Notes under the pieces: model-generated
Databases searched by the model: none
What the model was told of the DNA's origin: nothing
Seen by the model: only the letters and a program-made list of their open reading frames with translations
Program-made: the position numbers and the translations under genes
Shown here: in pieces, positions 33,186-41,038 of the stretch
Layout of the letters: the number at the start of each line of letters is the position of its first letter
Position numbering within the stretch: position 1 is the stretch's first letter
Source of the DNA: a virus
Direction: 5' to 3' (one strand)
Virus record (IMG/VR): IMGVR_UViG_3300049484_000359
Coordinates: 1 to 48,970 of that record
DNA: 48,970 nucleotides

Positions 33186-35642
33186 TTACGTCGTGGTTGG
33201 ATCAATGGGCAGAGGTGCTCCCTTCCACTTCTTGAAGTCCTTATAGTTTTCTCCTATTTCCACATCACAAGGAATGACGAGAGAACCGCGTGGAATCGTA
33301 CAACCTGAAAAGTCTATGGGTGTTTCCATGTACTCCTTTGCGTATCCAGCAAACTCATCTTGCATTGTAGCTGGAAACTCAGCAGCAAATGCGTCGTGAG
33401 CTTCCATGACGAATCTGAGGTACTTTCCAAACTTCTTCTTCATCCGCATCATTGACCACTTGGTCTGATCTGATACATCTGCTTGAGGGATATAGCTATC
33501 CATCTCGCGATATAGATCGTCATTCAAGCGATCGAGGAACTGGCGGATCCTTCCTCGTGCTGTGCGTATTGTTCTATTGCCTTGAGCGATAGCTCGGATA
33601 GCAGGCCAGTAAACTTCACTTATCTTGGGGCAGTGCTTATCCAAAACCTTGAGGATCTCACCTGCTCTCCACTCGCTGATCTCGATATCGATATGGAATC
33701 TACGAGCTTGAGTATTTGATTCGATGGATAACCGCTTAGGTGATGTCTCATAGGCGTATGCGTGCCGTCCAATCTTTCCTATGTGTCGCTCAGGTGGATC
33801 CTTACCTGGACCTTTGCAGTATAGTTCTTCCTTTCCACCGAAGATGAATGCCGCAGTTCTTGCATGAACATCTACTCCTTCCGCAAACCATCGAAGAAGC
33901 TCTTCATCTTCTGAGAGGAGAGCCACGACTCGTGCTTCCGCCTGGGACAAGTCAGCGTTTCCGAACAGCAGTTTCTCTCCCGTCTTGAGACGAGTAGGAA
34001 CAAACATCGTACGGATATCTCCGCCAAACTCACCGTGCTTAGTGATAGAGTGTCCCGACAGCCCAATCTGATGCGGTCGTACCGGCGCTCTAAGGATCGA
34101 AGTCGACGTCCTACCCGCCTCCGTTCCACCAATACGGAAACTGGTACGGAAGCGCCCATCGTAGTCCGGACGGAAAGCGATCTTAGATTTGGCATTTTGG
34201 ATTCGTCTAACGTCGATGATGTGACTAAGAATCTTTCTCTTTCGCTCATCCTTGACACGACTGGACATGAGTTGCACGAGGGTATCTTCGTTCGCATCCT
34301 TCCGCCTCGGAATCTTTAGTTCCTCGTATAGCGTAAGCATGACCTGCTTTGGGGAGCGGCAGTTGATTGGATGGCCTATCAGCTCGAAGAGTTCATCTTC
34401 AGTTACTAACTGTTGATTGACATATTTTGCGTAGAGTTTATTTCTGACGTCATAGTCGATCTCCATACCTAGTTCTTCCATCTCCTTGTAGATGGTATGG
34501 AGAGGCATGATGAAGTCAAAGAAAAACTCCGTGAGTCCTATCTCATCCGCCTCTTTTAGAAGAGCATCAAGAACCTCATCTGTAACGGCAGAGTCTCGAC
34601 CGTTATAGATGAAGATCCTAGATAGTGAGTCTTTACTAGGATGATACTCACGATACTCATCCTTGTAGTAGGGCTCTCGAGTGTAGATGGATGTAGAGAA
34701 CTCAAGTGATGCAGGGAACTCTGGATTGACCAGCTTGGCTAAGAGAGAAGTGTCAGCATAAATTCCAGCGGGGAATCTAAAGCCGATGCATTCGAGTTTC
34801 TCCTGGTCATACTTGAGGTTCTGTCCAATGATCTTTATGTCTGGTTCTCGGAAGAGCCTATCAAGTAGACGCCAAATTTCTGCTAGTTCCGTGGATGATA
34901 TCTTGTAGTTACGATCAAGATGTTCCAGCTTTATGAGTGGAACAGAGATGGCTTCCTTACTATCAAAGGCTAAGCCTACCATCATGGGGACACAGTGGTA
35001 AGCCTCGATATCTAGAGAGGCACGACGCTTTCCTTGCTTCGTCCACTTACGCTCCAAGAACTCGTATAGATCAAGGGAGCGAGTGGCATAGTGGAGATTA
35101 CGATGCGGAAGCTCTAGCTCCTTTGTTTGTGCTTCCTCTACCGCACGTGCTACATCTAGCTGTATGTAGATCCGTGCAGAGTATGGGAATAGACCTTGCT
35201 TTCCTCGTCTCTCAAAGAGATTGGATGGGTGGATTGTTGATACGACTTTCGAGTTGATATATGGAACGGGAAGTATCGAGCCTCTCCACTTCGTGATTCC
35301 ACTCTCACCCGTCAGAGCGTGCAGTGCTGTATTACCTAGAGCGAGGATGCAGTTAGGTCGTATTGCCTTGAGAGTTTCCCACATCTCAGCGATGCCCTCT
35401 TCCAACTCATGCCCAGTCATGGATGCTTTACGTATGTCATCACCTGGTGGTCGATACGGAAAGACGTTCATATAGAACGCCTCTGATGGGTTCATTCCAG
35501 CATTGCGAAGCATGGACTTAACTTCACCGCCAGTTGGCCCTACAAACGGTTGACCCATTTCGTCCTCGTATCGACCTGGAGATTCCCCAAGCACGACGAG
35601 CTTTGCGCAAGATGGTCCATAGCCTGGGACGTATCGGCTCAT
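33186..35642 (-). CDS. Uracil-DNA glycosylase/DNA polymerase I fusion
   Basis: 818 residues. Residues 1-185 are a family-4-type UDG: GESPG (19-23), GQPFVGPTGG (30-39), MNVFPYRPP and TIHPS; most of the family's cluster Cys are absent, only C12 and C98 being seen. A 3'-5' exonuclease follows (D211, E213; N275, D279; Y346, D350). The polymerase core has motif A NADLSQAEARV (D564), motif B RHIGKIGRHAYAY (619-631) and motif C AHDA at 748-751, with Ala in place of the usual Glu. It is the replicative polymerase; the UDG part may keep uracil out of DNA. Confidence 0.9.
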   Translation of the reverse strand: MSRYVPGYGPSCAKLVVLGESPGRYEDEMGQPFVGPTGGEVKSMLRNAGMNPSEAFYMNVFPYRPPGDDIRKASMTGHELEEGIAEMWETLKAIRPNCILALGNTALHALTGESGITKWRGSILPVPYINSKVVSTIHPSNLFERRGKQGLFPYSARIYIQLDVARAVEEAQTKELELPHRNLHYATRSLDLYEFLERKWTKQGKRRASLDIEAYHCVPMMVGLAFDSKEAISVPLIKLEHLDRNYKISSTELAEIWRLLDRLFREPDIKIIGQNLKYDQEKLECIGFRFPAGIYADTSLLAKLVNPEFPASLEFSTSIYTREPYYKDEYREYHPSKDSLSRIFIYNGRDSAVTDEVLDALLKEADEIGLTEFFFDFIMPLHTIYKEMEELGMEIDYDVRNKLYAKYVNQQLVTEDELFELIGHPINCRSPKQVMLTLYEELKIPRRKDANEDTLVQLMSSRVKDERKRKILSHIIDVRRIQNAKSKIAFRPDYDGRFRTSFRIGGTEAGRTSTSILRAPVRPHQIGLSGHSITKHGEFGGDIRTMFVPTRLKTGEKLLFGNADLSQAEARVVALLSEDEELLRWFAEGVDVHARTAAFIFGGKEELYCKGPGKDPPERHIGKIGRHAYAYETSPKRLSIESNTQARRFHIDIEISEWRAGEILKVLDKHCPKISEVYWPAIRAIAQGNRTIRTARGRIRQFLDRLNDDLYREMDSYIPQADVSDQTKWSMMRMKKKFGKYLRFVMEAHDAFAAEFPATMQDEFAGYAKEYMETPIDFSGCTIPRGSLVIPCDVEIGENYKDFKKWKGAPLPIDPTTT

Positions 35643-35968
35643 TTGTTTGTTATCCCCTTTAGAGCTGCGTCTCTTTCATTGAGAGCTTTTTCAAGTTGAC
35701 GTTGTAGGTGTGTTCGTTCATCTCTCATCTTGTTGACTATATCAAAGTTGACTTCCCAGTAATCATCCCACTTTTTCTGTGCCGCGTCCCTTTCTTTCCT
35801 TGTCAACTCCAAAGCATCCTTGAGAAGTTTCACACTTAACTCAAAGATCTCAATCATAGCAAGATGCGGTTTCTCATGGATAACTAGACTCTTTTCAAGC
35901 TCCTCTGGCGTTAGCCTCCAATTACTTGCCATAGAGTGTATCGCAGCGGCTAGTTCTTTGTTATTCAT
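35639..35968 (-). CDS. Coiled-coil hypothetical protein
   Basis: 109 residues from ATG 35968, which has GGA six bases upstream; a longer start at 35986 lacks a ribosome site. Two heptad-rich helices (about residues 41-65 and 79-103), Glu/Lys/Arg-rich. It overlaps the polymerase gene by four bases. Function unknown. Confidence 0.65.
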   Translation of the reverse strand: MNNKELAAAIHSMASNWRLTPEELEKSLVIHEKPHLAMIEIFELSVKLLKDALELTRKERDAAQKKWDDYWEVNFDIVNKMRDERTHLQRQLEKALNERDAALKGITNK

Positions 35969-36164
35969 ACTTAATCCATTTTCCATCTAACAAGCGACTG
36001 ATATACTCGTCTCCTGAGAAAGTACAGTCACCGCAGAGAGACAAACGCTTGTAAATCTTGATGGGGCCAAGATGAAAAAGTAAACGCTTAACTTGAACGT
36101 AAGCCGGATTGTCACAGTGCAACTGACCAGGACTTGTATACATACTACGACATTGGCAGGTCAT
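35961..36164 (-). CDS. Small Cys-rich zinc-binding protein
   Basis: 67 residues. Cys at positions 3, 5, 17, 44 and 47 (MTCQC; HCDNP; CGDC), with CxxC near the end, giving a probable zinc ribbon. Start 36164 with GGAAGG about five bases upstream. One of many tiny zinc proteins in the leftward operon. Role unknown. Confidence 0.7.
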   Translation of the reverse strand: MTCQCRSMYTSPGQLHCDNPAYVQVKRLLFHLGPIKIYKRLSLCGDCTFSGDEYISRLLDGKWIKYE

Positions 36165-36394
36165 TTCAACCTTCCTTTTTCAGCGTCTATCCAGCCACTT
36201 ACATCTAATATGGCCTTAGCTAAAAACTTCTCAGCTGAAGTTGACTTTGGATCAGCTAATATAGTTCGAGCTGATTCTACTCCTTCTTGTATTGCTTTTT
36301 CAGATCGCTTGATCGATTCATTGAACGCGTCGAGGATGATGTATTGGTTATCTTCTATGTATTTTATCGCCGCCTTTGTTTCTTCCTCCGTCAT
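36161..36394 (-). CDS. Small helical hypothetical protein
   Basis: 77 residues, charged, all-helical by composition, no Cys. Its start overlaps the upstream ParB/methyltransferase stop codon by four bases and its stop overlaps the next start codon, so it is translationally coupled. No function can be assigned. Confidence 0.7.
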   Translation of the reverse strand: MTEEETKAAIKYIEDNQYIILDAFNESIKRSEKAIQEGVESARTILADPKSTSAEKFLAKAILDVSGWIDAEKGRLK

Positions 36395-37653
36395 TTTAAT
36401 CTCTCCACAATCTGCTCGTAAAACTTATGATCTCGCTCGATACCAATGTACCGACGTCGTGTATCTTTACAAGCGTGAAGGTGCGAGCCTGAACCAGCAA
36501 AAGGATCAAGGATGATTGATCCCTCATGAGAGAAATCACCAAGTAGATCCTTAAGAAGTGGGAGGGGCTTCTCATTGGGATGACTTAGTGATACGGGTGG
36601 AATAGGTGGATAGATCTTGATGGAGCTTTTCTGTACCGATTGGACGAGAGCTGGGGATCCCTTTACTGCTAGAAGAATCAGCTCAAAGTCTCGACTATAC
36701 TCCCAAGATCGTGCACCCTTGGAGAGTACCATGCCATGAAGCTGATTGTCCTGAATGGACTTCTTCACCCACAAGAGTGGAGTCTTGGAAACTGTGAAGC
36801 CCATCTGTGGAAGCTGTCGAGAGTACGAATAGAAGTCATCAAACCCAACAAACATGTAAAGAAAAGCATCGGCTTTGAGGACCCGATAGATTTCCTTGAA
36901 GACAGGGAGAGTCTCGTCATCTCGTGTCAACTTGGCATCTATATACTTGAGCCAAGGCGGATCGGTGAAACAGGCATTGAACGTATGCCCATCGAACTGC
37001 TTGAGGATATCCGCGGCGGAGCCATTATAGACTTGATTTACTCGGAAGTCTACGGGCATCTCAGCATACATCTCAGACTCAATACGCTTGGCGGCAGATC
37101 TCACGAGGCGGACGGCGGTGTCTCTATCTTTGATGTTGCGTAGGGATGGGTCACGTTTGACTGCACGATCCAGCATGGCAGCTTCTGATACAAACCCAAG
37201 TGATAAATGCAACTCTTGAGCTGTATCTCTCATCGACCATCCGGGATTCTCTCTGCTCTTCTTTCCCTTGATAGGTTCCGAGACTCCATGGATCTGCTGC
37301 TTTGTATCATGCCACTTTGACACAAGCTCGGCAAATTCCCACCATGGAAGGTTGACTCGTTGAAGGTTTTCCTCGAGGGAAATGAGCTTGATCTCGGTTT
37401 CCTCTCCCGATGTGATACGACATGGGATAGACCCAACTCCAAGTATCTGACAGGCCTTGAGACGGCGCCGACCTGCTACTACCTTGAATTGTTGAGTACC
37501 ATCTGGCAAGCTGTTCAGAGCCTGAACAGTAATTGGATGCAACAATCCCTTGGATTTGATGGACTCGACTAGGTCATCAAGATTGGGATCAACACTTCCA
37601 TCTTCACAGATAAGAAGTTGCGCTGGGATATGGACGGTTTCTAGATCGATCAC
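36391..37653 (-). CDS. ParB-domain/DNA methyltransferase fusion
   Basis: 420 residues. ParB/Spo0J nuclease-like domain at 1-100: GLLHPITV (36-43) and VVAGRRRLKAC (58-68), then a helix-turn-helix (141-161). The DNA methyltransferase follows: DPPW (231-234, motif IV), HPNEKP (motif X-like) and a C-terminal DPFAGSGSH (383-391, motif I), the order of class-beta N4/N6 enzymes. Such fusions methylate phage DNA, perhaps against host restriction. It contains palindromic site 6. Confidence 0.9.
   Translation of the reverse strand: MIDLETVHIPAQLLICEDGSVDPNLDDLVESIKSKGLLHPITVQALNSLPDGTQQFKVVAGRRRLKACQILGVGSIPCRITSGEETEIKLISLEENLQRVNLPWWEFAELVSKWHDTKQQIHGVSEPIKGKKSRENPGWSMRDTAQELHLSLGFVSEAAMLDRAVKRDPSLRNIKDRDTAVRLVRSAAKRIESEMYAEMPVDFRVNQVYNGSAADILKQFDGHTFNACFTDPPWLKYIDAKLTRDDETLPVFKEIYRVLKADAFLYMFVGFDDFYSYSRQLPQMGFTVSKTPLLWVKKSIQDNQLHGMVLSKGARSWEYSRDFELILLAVKGSPALVQSVQKSSIKIYPPIPPVSLSHPNEKPLPLLKDLLGDFSHEGSIILDPFAGSGSHLHACKDTRRRYIGIERDHKFYEQIVERLK
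37513..37527. promoter_or_regulatory. Palindromic site 6, GTTCA-GAGCC-TGAAC
   Basis: Exact copy within the ParB-domain codons, extended to CTGTTCAG/CTGAACAG. It reads VQALN on the minus strand. Its presence in a ParB-like gene is suggestive but not proof. Confidence 0.55.
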
Positions 37654-37817
37654 TTTGTCACCTCATCTACTGCTATTGGAGCGCCAGCATCCCAAGTAAT
37701 TGCCCATTTTCTTTTTGTCTCGGAATCTGTGGCAGTTAGGGTGTACTTTAGGTGATTATCCTTTACATCAAGCCACCATCCACCACTTTCTTGATCAAGC
37801 ATTCCGATATCCATCAT
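37650..37817 (-). CDS. Small hypothetical protein
   Basis: 55 residues beginning MMDIGMLDQESGGWW. AAGGAG is five bases upstream of the ATG at 37817; starts at 37820 or 37814 are possible. A longer frame lacks a ribosome site and overlaps the zinc-finger gene that follows. No motif; acidic. Confidence 0.6.
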   Translation of the reverse strand: MMDIGMLDQESGGWWLDVKDNHLKYTLTATDSETKRKWAITWDAGAPIAVDEVTK

Positions 37818-37959
37818 CATCTCTCCTTTTTGCAAGCGCCTTAACTGCAAGGATGAACTCTTTATAGCACGTATCATGAAAGATTGCATCAGAAGATATA
37901 CGCGTCCATCCTTGTAAGTTTGTCACTTCTCTATCGCACCAAACACACTCGCGAGTCAT
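37795..37959 (-). CDS. Tiny zinc-finger protein
   Basis: 54 residues: CVWC (C5, C8), then HDTC (H28, C31), a C-x2-C/H-x2-C zinc finger. AAAGGTGAG is placed four or five bases upstream of the ATG at 37959. First gene after the 37972-38009 hairpin. Overlaps the following gene by 23 bases. Confidence 0.7.
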   Translation of the reverse strand: MTRECVWCDREVTNLQGWTRISSDAIFHDTCYKEFILAVKALAKRRDDDGYRNA

Positions 37960-37971
37960 ACTCACCTTTCA

Positions 37972-38009
37972 ATCCTGGGTGTGTGGGTAAGAATCCACAC
38001 ACCCAGGAT
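37972..38009. terminator. 15-bp perfect hairpin
   Basis: ATCCTGGGTGTGTGG (37972-37986) pairs perfectly with CCACACACCCAGGAT (37995-38009) around GTAAGAAT. There is no U-run on either strand, so it may be an RNA processing or stability site, or a protein-aided terminator, between the envelope genes and the genes that follow. Confidence 0.6.
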
Positions 38010-38016
38010 CAACAAG

Positions 38017-39108
38017 TTACTTCAACTCATGCGTTGCACAAACTTGACCATCAGCCGAACAGATCTTTACCTCGCCCTTTTCGTCGGGCGCGAAAGATGT
38101 GAGAAACGGATTGTCGTTATGGATGGATCGGGGCTGACCATTGAATGTCCAGACCCAGCCGGGTGCTCTCTCGCATACCTCTCGCTGGAGCGATTCGTGT
38201 TGACCAAACTCGCATGATCCCTGCTTGTTGGGATCGTAGTCGGGCCCACTCCAGACTGCGCTACAGTATGCAGAGTTGTGGATGTACGCCGTTGCGTCGC
38301 AGATGACATCGCTGAATTTTCGACATTCGATTCGAATACCCAAGCCTTCTTTTGTACAGGGTACCCGCGTTGCTTGAGCCGGAAGCAACTTGACCGTTCC
38401 ACAGTAAGAGTCGGCAGGCGCAACATGAGGGAAGCGAGGCTTGCAGTGGTGAGGGGGGACAACGGTCCCGTCAGGAAGAGTTTGGTCGTCCCACGCCGTC
38501 GGCCCACCCCCGACATGGAAGCAGTCCCAGATTGCTTTCCACGGATCGTTTTCTCCCGGTTGTGCGACATAGATGTTGTCCGCTTTCGTTGCGCTCCATG
38601 GTCCGGCAGATAAACCTCCAGCTCGTATCTCCGCCGACAGTTCGAGTTGGTATATTCGACAACCTTCCGGGAGCGCATCGCAATCTTCACCTTCACAGTT
38701 CACCCCTCTCTTGGCTAGATACGCCTTGATACGTGCTTCCACGATTTGATTCGTAGCTGATCCCGTATGCCCACTCAAGTTCACGTATTGACTCTCGCCC
38801 AACCCTTGAGGGAAAGGCTGTGCACTGTTTTGCGGCGGAAGTGTTGGTGGGGCTGTTGGAGTCGTTGTGGGCATTGCTGTGGGCGTTGCTGTGGGTACAG
38901 CAGTTGGTGGAGCCGTTGGCTCTGTCACAACAACGCATACGAACTGGCCCGTCATTGGGTCAAGTACGGGCTTTTGTCCTGGTCCACAACTTGGAATTGT
39001 TGGTAGACCAGCGCAGCCACAAAGAGCAAGTGCTATCAGCGTTAGAAACAGTCCGCTGAATAGCACCCAAGGAAATCCACCAAGTTGATAGTGATGTTCC
39101 TTACTCAT
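38017..39108 (-). CDS. Secreted lipoprotein with Pro/Thr linker
   Basis: 363 residues from ATG 39108 (AAGGAGAAGAAGG upstream). N-terminal membrane segment (12-30) ends with LCGC, a lipoprotein signal with acylated Cys near 32. Residues 63-92 are a Thr/Pro/Ala linker. A globular part with many Cys (disulfides likely in the periplasm or outside) follows. It overlaps the barrel-like gene. Phage lipoproteins of this sort often block superinfection, but no match was seen. Role inferred. Confidence 0.7.
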   Translation of the reverse strand: MSKEHHYQLGGFPWVLFSGLFLTLIALALCGCAGLPTIPSCGPGQKPVLDPMTGQFVCVVVTEPTAPPTAVPTATPTAMPTTTPTAPPTLPPQNSAQPFPQGLGESQYVNLSGHTGSATNQIVEARIKAYLAKRGVNCEGEDCDALPEGCRIYQLELSAEIRAGGLSAGPWSATKADNIYVAQPGENDPWKAIWDCFHVGGGPTAWDDQTLPDGTVVPPHHCKPRFPHVAPADSYCGTVKLLPAQATRVPCTKEGLGIRIECRKFSDVICDATAYIHNSAYCSAVWSGPDYDPNKQGSCEFGQHESLQREVCERAPGWVWTFNGQPRSIHNDNPFLTSFAPDEKGEVKICSADGQVCATHELK

Positions 39109-39760
39109 CCTTCTTCTCCTTCTTATCTTCGCCACCAAACAACCCAGCAAACCCAATGGAGATTCGATTCTGCTGAATGCCATTTCGAATCTCTCCAATA
39201 GATGCTCGAACGTTCCATGCTGTATGCTTGGTCTGGCGAATCTGTACACCCGACATGACAGCAAAGCCTATAAGAGCTTGATCCTGACCAGCTCCTACAT
39301 AAGCTGTGACTCCATGCCCGGAGCACCTAAAGACGGGCGCCCACGTCATGAGCGAGGCGGTGGTTGGGTATACACCGTTTTGACTCTCAAGCATGACGGC
39401 ATATCCTGCTGCAAAGCCCGCTCCGCACCGTACTCCTTGTTGAACGAACAAGTTCCAATGTGCAGCTATAGTAATCTCTGCATCACGATACGTCGCAATA
39501 TCTTGAGGGTTGAAACTTCCAGGCATTCCAGATACATCAAGTCGGAAGAGCAAACCTATGCGCTTGATACCTGTATAAGCCTGTACTCGAAAGCCCAAAA
39601 GATCCTTTGGTTCCCCGTTGCTGACGTAGTGTCTCTCTTGCCATGCCCAGATCTCGGAGCCCGTAGAGTCTGTCAGATCCTGACCGCAGCTCAACGTAGC
39701 TATGAGAGAAAAGAGTAGGATGAGAGATATGCCTAGTCCCAGATGCCTCCATCTACTCAT
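39101..39760 (-). CDS. Secreted beta-barrel-like protein
   Basis: 219 residues from ATG 39760 (GGAGG upstream). Signal peptide (about 1-26: LGISLILLFSLIATLSC) and thereafter alternating hydrophobic/polar strands (WAWQERHYV, LLFRLDVSG, AEITIAAHWNLF, VRCGAGFAAGYAVML, ISIGFAGLFG) that suggest an outer-membrane barrel or periplasmic protein. Ends in charged KKEKKDE. Pairs with the lipoprotein, and may alter the host surface during infection. Confidence 0.6.
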   Translation of the reverse strand: MSRWRHLGLGISLILLFSLIATLSCGQDLTDSTGSEIWAWQERHYVSNGEPKDLLGFRVQAYTGIKRIGLLFRLDVSGMPGSFNPQDIATYRDAEITIAAHWNLFVQQGVRCGAGFAAGYAVMLESQNGVYPTTASLMTWAPVFRCSGHGVTAYVGAGQDQALIGFAVMSGVQIRQTKHTAWNVRASIGEIRNGIQQNRISIGFAGLFGGEDKKEKKDE

Positions 39761-39953
39761 TCGTTTCCTCCACTCCATTTCGATACACGCCTACCACTAC
39801 GAATCTCTCCTGCTTGTTTTTACAGAGGAGACAAGTTCGTGTCTGACGAGAGATTAAGTACTTAATCCTACTACGAAATTCATCTGTATGTCCATATCCG
39901 ACCTTTTCCCAAGGAGTATATCGATGCTTTGGTGCGTACCACTTACAAGCCAT
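39753..39953 (-). CDS. Small Cys-rich basic protein
   Basis: 66 residues, basic, with CLLC (C41, C44) near the centre and an early C3. Possible half zinc site. GAGG seven bases upstream of the ATG at 39953. Its stop codon overlaps the next gene. No function assigned. Confidence 0.65.
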   Translation of the reverse strand: MACKWYAPKHRYTPWEKVGYGHTDEFRSRIKYLISRQTRTCLLCKNKQERFVVVGVYRNGVEETNE

Positions 39954-39966
39954 GATGGGCCTCGAT

Positions 39967-39993
39967 GGGGAGGATCCCTGATCGACCCTCCCC
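39967..39993. terminator. Hairpin GGGGAGG/CCTCCCC
   Basis: GGGGAGG (39967-39973) and CCTCCCC (39987-39993), 7 bp with a 13-base loop. There is no U-run. It lies upstream of the start at 39953 and downstream of the acidic gene, so it may be a weak terminator or processing site. Confidence 0.4.
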
Positions 39994-40023
39994 GAACGTT
40001 TAGTAGATCAGGTACTTACGCGA

Positions 40024-40167
40024 CTACTCCTCGGAGTCGTCTTCCTCCTCGTCGTCCTCATCCCAATCGTCACCCTCGTCTTCTTGCTGGCGACGCAGGA
40101 TCTCCTCCTCTTCCTGAAGGGCTGCTTCCTCTTCCTCTGACGACACAAACACGTAACCGAAAGCCAT
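40024..40167 (-). CDS. Small acidic protein
   Basis: 47 residues, beginning MAFGYVFVSSEEEE and consisting mainly of Glu and Asp. Strong ribosome site AAGGAGAAAGACC. A DNA-mimic or a chaperone-like acidic tail is possible; such tiny acidic phage proteins are known as anti-restriction or nuclease inhibitors, but this is a guess. Confidence 0.65.
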   Translation of the reverse strand: MAFGYVFVSSEEEEAALQEEEEILRRQQEDEGDDWDEDDEEEDDSEE

Positions 40168-40198
40168 GGTCTTTCTCCTTCTCTCTTTCGACTACGAA

Positions 40199-40588
40199 CT
40201 AGCCCATCGGGACGATGCGGGGGCGGAACTTGCTGACGCTGTTCTGGAAGTTGCCCTTCTTGTCCTTGGTCTGCTCGACGTACGCTTCGATGTGCTTGCC
40301 GACAGTGAGGTCGAAGTCGAAGACTCCACCCTCCTTGCTCAGCTCGATCTGACAGGCTTCGGCGTACTCCTTGACGAATCCTGGAGCCTTCTCGTTGAAG
40401 TACCGCATGAGCGGCACGCCCTGGAACTCGCCTTCCGACTCGATCGTCATGTCGACGATGATGTTCTGCGAGCCGTCACTCGCGGCAGGTTCCTCTCGGA
40501 TTCCGTCGACGACAACCCCGTACCATTTGGGGTCATCAATCATCGTTCCCTTGAGGAGGTCCTTCGCAGAATATCTCAGCTTTGGCAT
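40199..40588 (-). CDS. DUF669-like ssDNA-binding partner
   Basis: 129 residues. A beta-rich OB-like pattern (YGVVVDGIREEPAASDGS...NIIVDMTIESEGEFQGV...FDFDLTVGKHIEAYVEQTKDKKG) like DUF669 proteins, which bind single-stranded DNA and occur with Sak4-type ATPases. AAAGGAAAGACC precedes the ATG at 40588. It belongs with the ATPase at 41039-41872 in one recombination unit. Family match moderate. Confidence 0.65.
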   Translation of the reverse strand: MPKLRYSAKDLLKGTMIDDPKWYGVVVDGIREEPAASDGSQNIIVDMTIESEGEFQGVPLMRYFNEKAPGFVKEYAEACQIELSKEGGVFDFDLTVGKHIEAYVEQTKDKKGNFQNSVSKFRPRIVPMG

Positions 40589-40669
40589 TGGTCTTTCCTT
40601 TGGTTTTTGGTTTTGTTTGTGTGCGTTACTCTTTCTTAGAAACTCTATGGGAGAGAACGCACAAGAGAC

Positions 40670-40843
40670 CTAGTCCTCTAATGAGGCCGTGACATGATGC
40701 TTATAAAAAGTATGTGGTGTATGCTTATTGCATATATCACATAGAAGATATGGGGTAAGATATGGGCGATCTGATACTGCAAGTCCCCATATCCGAACCA
40801 TATAACAAAATTTACATTTCCAGTACTGTTGTACTACTGACAT
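40670..40843 (-). CDS. Tiny zinc-ribbon protein
   Basis: 57 residues: CKFC (C10, C13) and CDIC (C35, C38) with a His-rich end (KHTPHTFYKHH). Classic CxxC-x21-CxxC ribbon. Starts with TAATG overlap from the upstream gene and with AGAGG six bases before. Confidence 0.75.
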   Translation of the reverse strand: MSVVQQYWKCKFCYMVRIWGLAVSDRPYLTPYLLCDICNKHTPHTFYKHHVTASLED

Positions 40844-41037
40844 TATGTCCTCTCTTTCCTCAGACTGGGACCAGGTGAGAGTATATCGGCTTCCTCGAAG
40901 CGTACTAGTCCAGTGAAAGCGTTTCGCTTCAGCCAGGGGAACTCGGATCGAAGAACTTCGAGTCGTCCGATGACTCGACCTCCATCCACTAGTTCACACT
41001 GGACCATGTTTCCTACTTCTCGATAGAAGATTATCAT
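40843..41037 (-). CDS. Small hypothetical protein
   Basis: 64 residues from ATG 41037 (GGAG seven bases upstream), starting just after the ATPase stop codon. One Cys, beta-rich. Ends with RKERT. The longer frame above it is not supported. Function unknown. Confidence 0.65.
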   Translation of the reverse strand: MIIFYREVGNMVQCELVDGGRVIGRLEVLRSEFPWLKRNAFTGLVRFEEADILSPGPSLRKERT

Positions 41038-41038
41038 C

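Noticed and set aside
39439-39456. CTTGTT/AACAAG inverted repeat near 39440
   Set aside because: Short, within coding sequence, and unrelated to the dispersed palindrome.
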